DNA of 11,865 nucleotides from Acanthamoeba sp. SK_2022b (taxonomy: Eukaryota; Discosea; Longamoebia; Acanthamoebidae). Below, piece by piece: positions 9,519-11,865 of this stretch. The stretch is taken from positions 1 through 11,865 of the forward strand of contig JANDJZ010000979.1 of the NCBI GenBank assembly GCA_027943245.1, given 5' to 3'. A program made the translations under genes and the position numbers. How positions within the stretch are numbered: the first letter of the stretch is position 1; every line of letters begins with the position of its first letter. The notes below the pieces were generated by a model. The model saw nothing but the letters and a program-made list of their open reading frames with translations, was not told where the DNA came from and searched no databases.

Positions 9519-11406
9519 TGTCGTGCGATGCGCAGGAGGGAGAGAAGATCCTGCAGCGGGCGGACAACGTGGTGCACTACCTGCCGCCCAAGGGCAAGAC
9601 CGTGGGGCGACTCTACCTCACCAACTACCAGATCATCTTCCTCTCCTACGACAAGTCCTCCTACGTGCGTGCCCCAGCCATCGCCTCCTTTCTTGTCATG
9701 TCGTCGTTACCATCGCTTGTCGGCTCACGAGGTGATGTTGTAGGAGGACCTCGTGACGCAGTCGGACTCGTACATCCCGTTCGGCGTGATCTCCAAGGCG
9801 GCCAAGATGCCCGAGCAGGGAGACCTCCAGTACCTCCAGATCTTCTGCAAGGCAGGGCACCTTCTCCCACCTTCTCTCGCAGCAATGGTAAAGTGTTTTT
9901 ACTTGCGTTTCGACTGACTGCGCGTGTGTGGACGTGGCGTGTAGGACATGCGCAACATCTTGTTTGGGCTCAAGGCGAAGCAGTCGTTCCTCACGTCGGC
10001 GCTGGGGATCGAGCGCACGCACCCCATCATCTCGGCCATCATGACCCTCGCCCACCCCAAGAGCATCCAGGAGACCTTTGCCTTCCTCTACAAGCCCGTC
10101 TTTGCCCGCTCCTCTCGTACCCCCCTCTTACACACATTCCAGCATTCCAGGAGTGCTGACGTCACTCGCCCCCTTAACGAAACGTGTAGCGACAACGGGG
10201 GAGGCGTACAACGGGTGGAAGGTCTACTCGCCGCTGAGGGAGTACCAGCGCATGGGCCTCATTCCCTCGCACCACTTCCGGCTGGTCGACAAGCTCAACT
10301 GGGACTACTCGCTGTGCTCGACCTACCCGTCGATGTTCGTCATCCCGGCCGCCATCTCCGACGACGAGCTGCGCGCCATCGCCTCCTTTCGGGCCAAGGG
10401 CCGCGTCCCCGCCGTCGTGTGGCGACACAAGACCAACGGCGCCACCATCTCCCGCTGCAGCCAGCCCATGGTGACGTCATCTTCATCGTCGCTGGCCATT
10501 TAAGGAGTCGTCTGACATGCGCGTGCGTGCGTGCAGGTGGGCAATCTGCTGGTGAACAACTTCAACAGCGCGAGCGGCAACTCGTCGCTCATGCCCACGC
10601 AATCGCGCCGATGCACCGAAGACGAGAAGCTGGCCCAGATGCTGCGCATGCTCAACGACCACAACGAACTCCTTTTTGTCGACGCCAGGCACGCGTGGCC
10701 CAACCCGGAATGCTCGCTATGCGATCTTTCCTCCTCCTCTCTCTCCCCCCCCAACGATCGCTCATGTTCGTGTCGCGTCGCAGGCCGATCGTGAACGCCG
10801 TGGCGAATTCGTTCAAGCGCGGTGGGTCGGAGGACTGCATGAACGTGTACAAGGGCTGCCAGCAGGAGTTCATGGGCATCGGCAACGTGCACGCCGTTCG
10901 CGAGAGCTGGAAGAAGCTCCAGGAGATGTGCCAGGGTGCTCTCGCCCCCCCCCCCACTTCGGCCAACCGCCACACGTCTATTGCTGATCTATGCGTGTCG
11001 TGCTTGCCGGTGCAGGCACGCTGACGGACCACTACTACGCGGCGATCGCTGGGTCGCGCTGGTTGGACAACCTGTCGCACGTGCTGACCGCAGCCACCCG
11101 CATCGCCGAATATGTACATAAGCGAAACACATCCGTCATCGTCCACTGTACGCCACCTTCTGTGCTACACCCACCCGCCCACCAGGGGTGGCACAACGCG
11201 CGCCACGGCCTCACTCGATGCGTTGGGGACAGGCACGGACGGGTGGGACAGGACGCCGCAGCTGACTGCACTTGCGCAGCTGCTGCTGGACCCCTACTAC
11301 CGCACCATCGTCGGCTTCGAAACGCTCATTGAAAAGGCACGCCCCCAGCCCATTGGACAGAAGCTACCCAATCGGGGGCTGACCTTACGAACGCGTGGGA
11401 CCACAC

Positions 11407-11469
<63 letters not shown>

Positions 11470-11803
11470 CACGACACAGGAGTGGGTGAGCTTCGGGCAC
11501 CAGTTCACCGAGCGGTGCGCACACTTGGGATCGACTAAGAACGAGACGCCCATCTTCACCCTGTTCATAGGTGTGCGAACGCAAAGCAGCGCCCAATTGT
11601 GGCTGCGCTGCCACACACGCGTGGCCGTGTTCTCACGCGCGTGCTGTTTGGGGGGGGGGGAAGATTGCGTGTGGCAAGTAATGCAGCAGTTCCCGTTGTC
11701 GTTCGAGTTCAACGAGCGCTTCCTGACCACCATCCTCGACGAACACTACAACTGCAAGTTTGGCACCTTCCTCGGTACGCGCCTCCTCCTCTCTTCCTCA
11801 CTT

Positions 11804-11854
<51 letters not shown>

Positions 11855-11865
11855 ACACACACACA
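5508..11865 (+). CDS. Myotubularin-family 3-phosphoinositide phosphatase with an N-terminal talin-head-like ubiquitin-fold array (3' end outside window)
   Basis: My exon model is 5508-6332, 6432-6575, 6797-6824 (tentative), 6912-7036, 7133-7519, 7615-8338, 8536-9397 (one frame break), 9536-9664, 9744-9851, 9945-10116, 10190-10470, 10537-10688, 10784-10935, 11016-11147, 11233-11336, 11480-11570 and 11664-11774, then a donor and CA-rich intron running off the edge; about 1509 residues are present. The ATG at 5508 has good context (GCACCATGG) and is the first after the TATA-like motifs. Residues 1 to about 1030 are ubiquitin-like units with low-complexity inserts. About 1033-1125 is PH-GRAM ([22 protein letters not shown]). 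From about 1175 on is the phosphatase: [62 protein letters not shown]. Active members remove the 3-phosphate of PI3P and PI(3,5)P2 on endosomal membranes. The phosphatase call is very secure; the N-terminal fold is inferred from motifs. Confidence -1.
6342..6411 (+). repeat. (CAC)n trinucleotide repeat in intron 6333-6431
   Basis: About 23 CAC units make up most of the first intron of the myotubularin gene, between a GTAAGC donor and AGCTGACTC...GTGACAG. In the frame of the preceding exon the repeat reads as poly-histidine and is soon followed by TGA. Confidence -1.
6797..6824 (+). other. Candidate 28-nt micro-exon of the phosphatase gene
   Basis: Exon 2 of this gene can end at 6575 in phase 0, after the strand-helix [19 protein letters not shown]. 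The next clear exon starts at 6912 and needs one leading base. Skipping directly breaks frame. A segment bounded by GTGTCGACAG and GGTGTG at 6797-6824 is exactly 28 nt and repairs the phase, giving RWSTVTNRI before GDVFIATPP. The only alternative phase-1 donor, at 6484, would delete the strand-helix. The case rests on phase only. Confidence -1.
6825..6895 (+). repeat. (GT)n microsatellite in intron 6825-6911
   Basis: An uninterrupted run of about 35 GT units starts at the proposed donor itself and ends 16 nt before the acceptor GGCAG. It forms most of the intron, so the exact donor within the run is ambiguous by sequence alone. Confidence -1.
8391..8519 (+). repeat. (ACACGC)n hexamer repeat in intron 8339-8535
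   Basis: A hexamer-based CA/CG tract of about 130 nt fills the intron between exons 7615-8338 and 8536-9397. The left part is regular ACACGC; the right part is interspersed with ACGCGC. The phases on both sides agree (1 into 2), so the tract is intronic despite being open in all frames. Confidence -1.
9448..9517 (+). repeat. (TG)n microsatellite in intron 9398-9535
   Basis: About 35 TG units lie in the intron that separates the N-terminal array from the PH-GRAM domain. The acceptor is GATGCGCAG at 9527-9535. Confidence -1.
9536..9944 (+). other. PH-GRAM domain exons of the myotubularin
   Basis: Exons 9536-9664 and 9744-9851 encode [50 protein letters not shown] and YLQIFCK, in the order of strands seen in myotubularin PH-GRAM domains. 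The domain closes with [12 protein letters not shown] in the next exon (from 9945). In the family this domain binds phosphoinositides and always precedes the phosphatase. The intron between FCK and DMRN falls where the family has a continuous C-K-D-M-R-N motif. Confidence -1.
11138..11259 (+). other. Catalytic P-loop of the myotubularin phosphatase (HCTDGWDRT), split by an intron
   Basis: The exon ending at 11147 reads VIVH plus one T. The exon starting at 11233 supplies GC, completing the catalytic cysteine codon, then TDGWDRT. The result is C-x5-R with both aspartates of the myotubularin loop kept; the usual serine after cysteine is threonine. This is the pattern of a catalytically active member, not of the inactive pseudophosphatases that lose Cys or Arg. 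The intron is 85 nt, GT-AG, phase 1. Confidence -1.
11409..11467 (+). repeat. (CA)n microsatellite in intron 11337-11479
   Basis: About 29 CA units sit between a GGGGCTGAC branch-like motif (near 11376-11384) and the acceptor GACACAG (11473-11479), so the repeat seems to take the place of the pyrimidine tract. This intron has the GC donor discussed in the findings. Confidence -1.
11805..11865 (+). repeat. (CA)n microsatellite in the last, incomplete intron
   Basis: CA units run from 11805 to the window edge with one interruption near 11853. They follow the donor GTACGC at 11775, which ends the FGTFL-encoding exon. The intron's acceptor is not in the window. Confidence -1.

Noticed and set aside
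9437..9535. Poly Cys-Val open frames through the TG repeats (also at 664-709 and 6825-6895)
   Set aside because: They are dinucleotide repeats inside phase-consistent introns. The family motifs are carried by the flanking exons only.
1..11865. CRISPR array, insertion sequence or bacterial operon
   Set aside because: The repeats have no spacers, no transposase or integrase motifs are seen, and the genes are intron-rich eukaryotic ones.

Overview
The window looks like nuclear DNA of a GC-rich, intron-dense protist, most likely an Acanthamoeba-like amoebozoan. The signs are short introns (mostly about 60-110 nt), GTACGC/GTGCGC-type donors, CTGAC/CTGAT branch-like motifs, introns swollen by GT/CA microsatellites, and small intergenic gaps. 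The organism is inferred from these features, not from a marker gene. I see no bacterial operons, RNA genes, CRISPR arrays or transposons.

Layout: (1) nt 1-4196, plus strand: the 3' part of a 15-exon gene for a large protein I cannot name. It has a coiled-coil start, a long disordered acidic and Arg/Ser-rich middle, and an all-helical C-terminal half. (2) nt 4354-5182, minus strand: a complete five-exon gene for prefoldin subunit 3 (VBP1/PFD3), convergent with gene 1. Its 3' flank carries a tandem 9-nt repeat that supplies four AATAAA signals. (3) nt 5183-5507: an AT-rich divergent promoter region. (4) nt 5508 to beyond the right edge, plus strand: a gene of at least 17 exons ending in a PH-GRAM plus myotubularin-type 3-phosphoinositide phosphatase. 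The active-site loop is intact (HCTDGWDRT). The roughly 1000 residues ahead of it read as a degenerate tandem array of ubiquitin-like units resembling the F0/F1 part of the talin head.

The most notable material is in gene 4: the apparent talin-head-like array fused to a myotubularin; an intron at the same place and phase in three array units; three introns best explained as GC-AG; one unresolved frame break; and microsatellites in several introns. The three genes show no obvious shared pathway. Prefoldin 3 is a cytosolic chaperone subunit for actin and tubulin folding. The phosphatase would act on membrane PI3P or PI(3,5)P2, and its N-terminal array could tether it to a small GTPase, a membrane or an adhesion site (inference).
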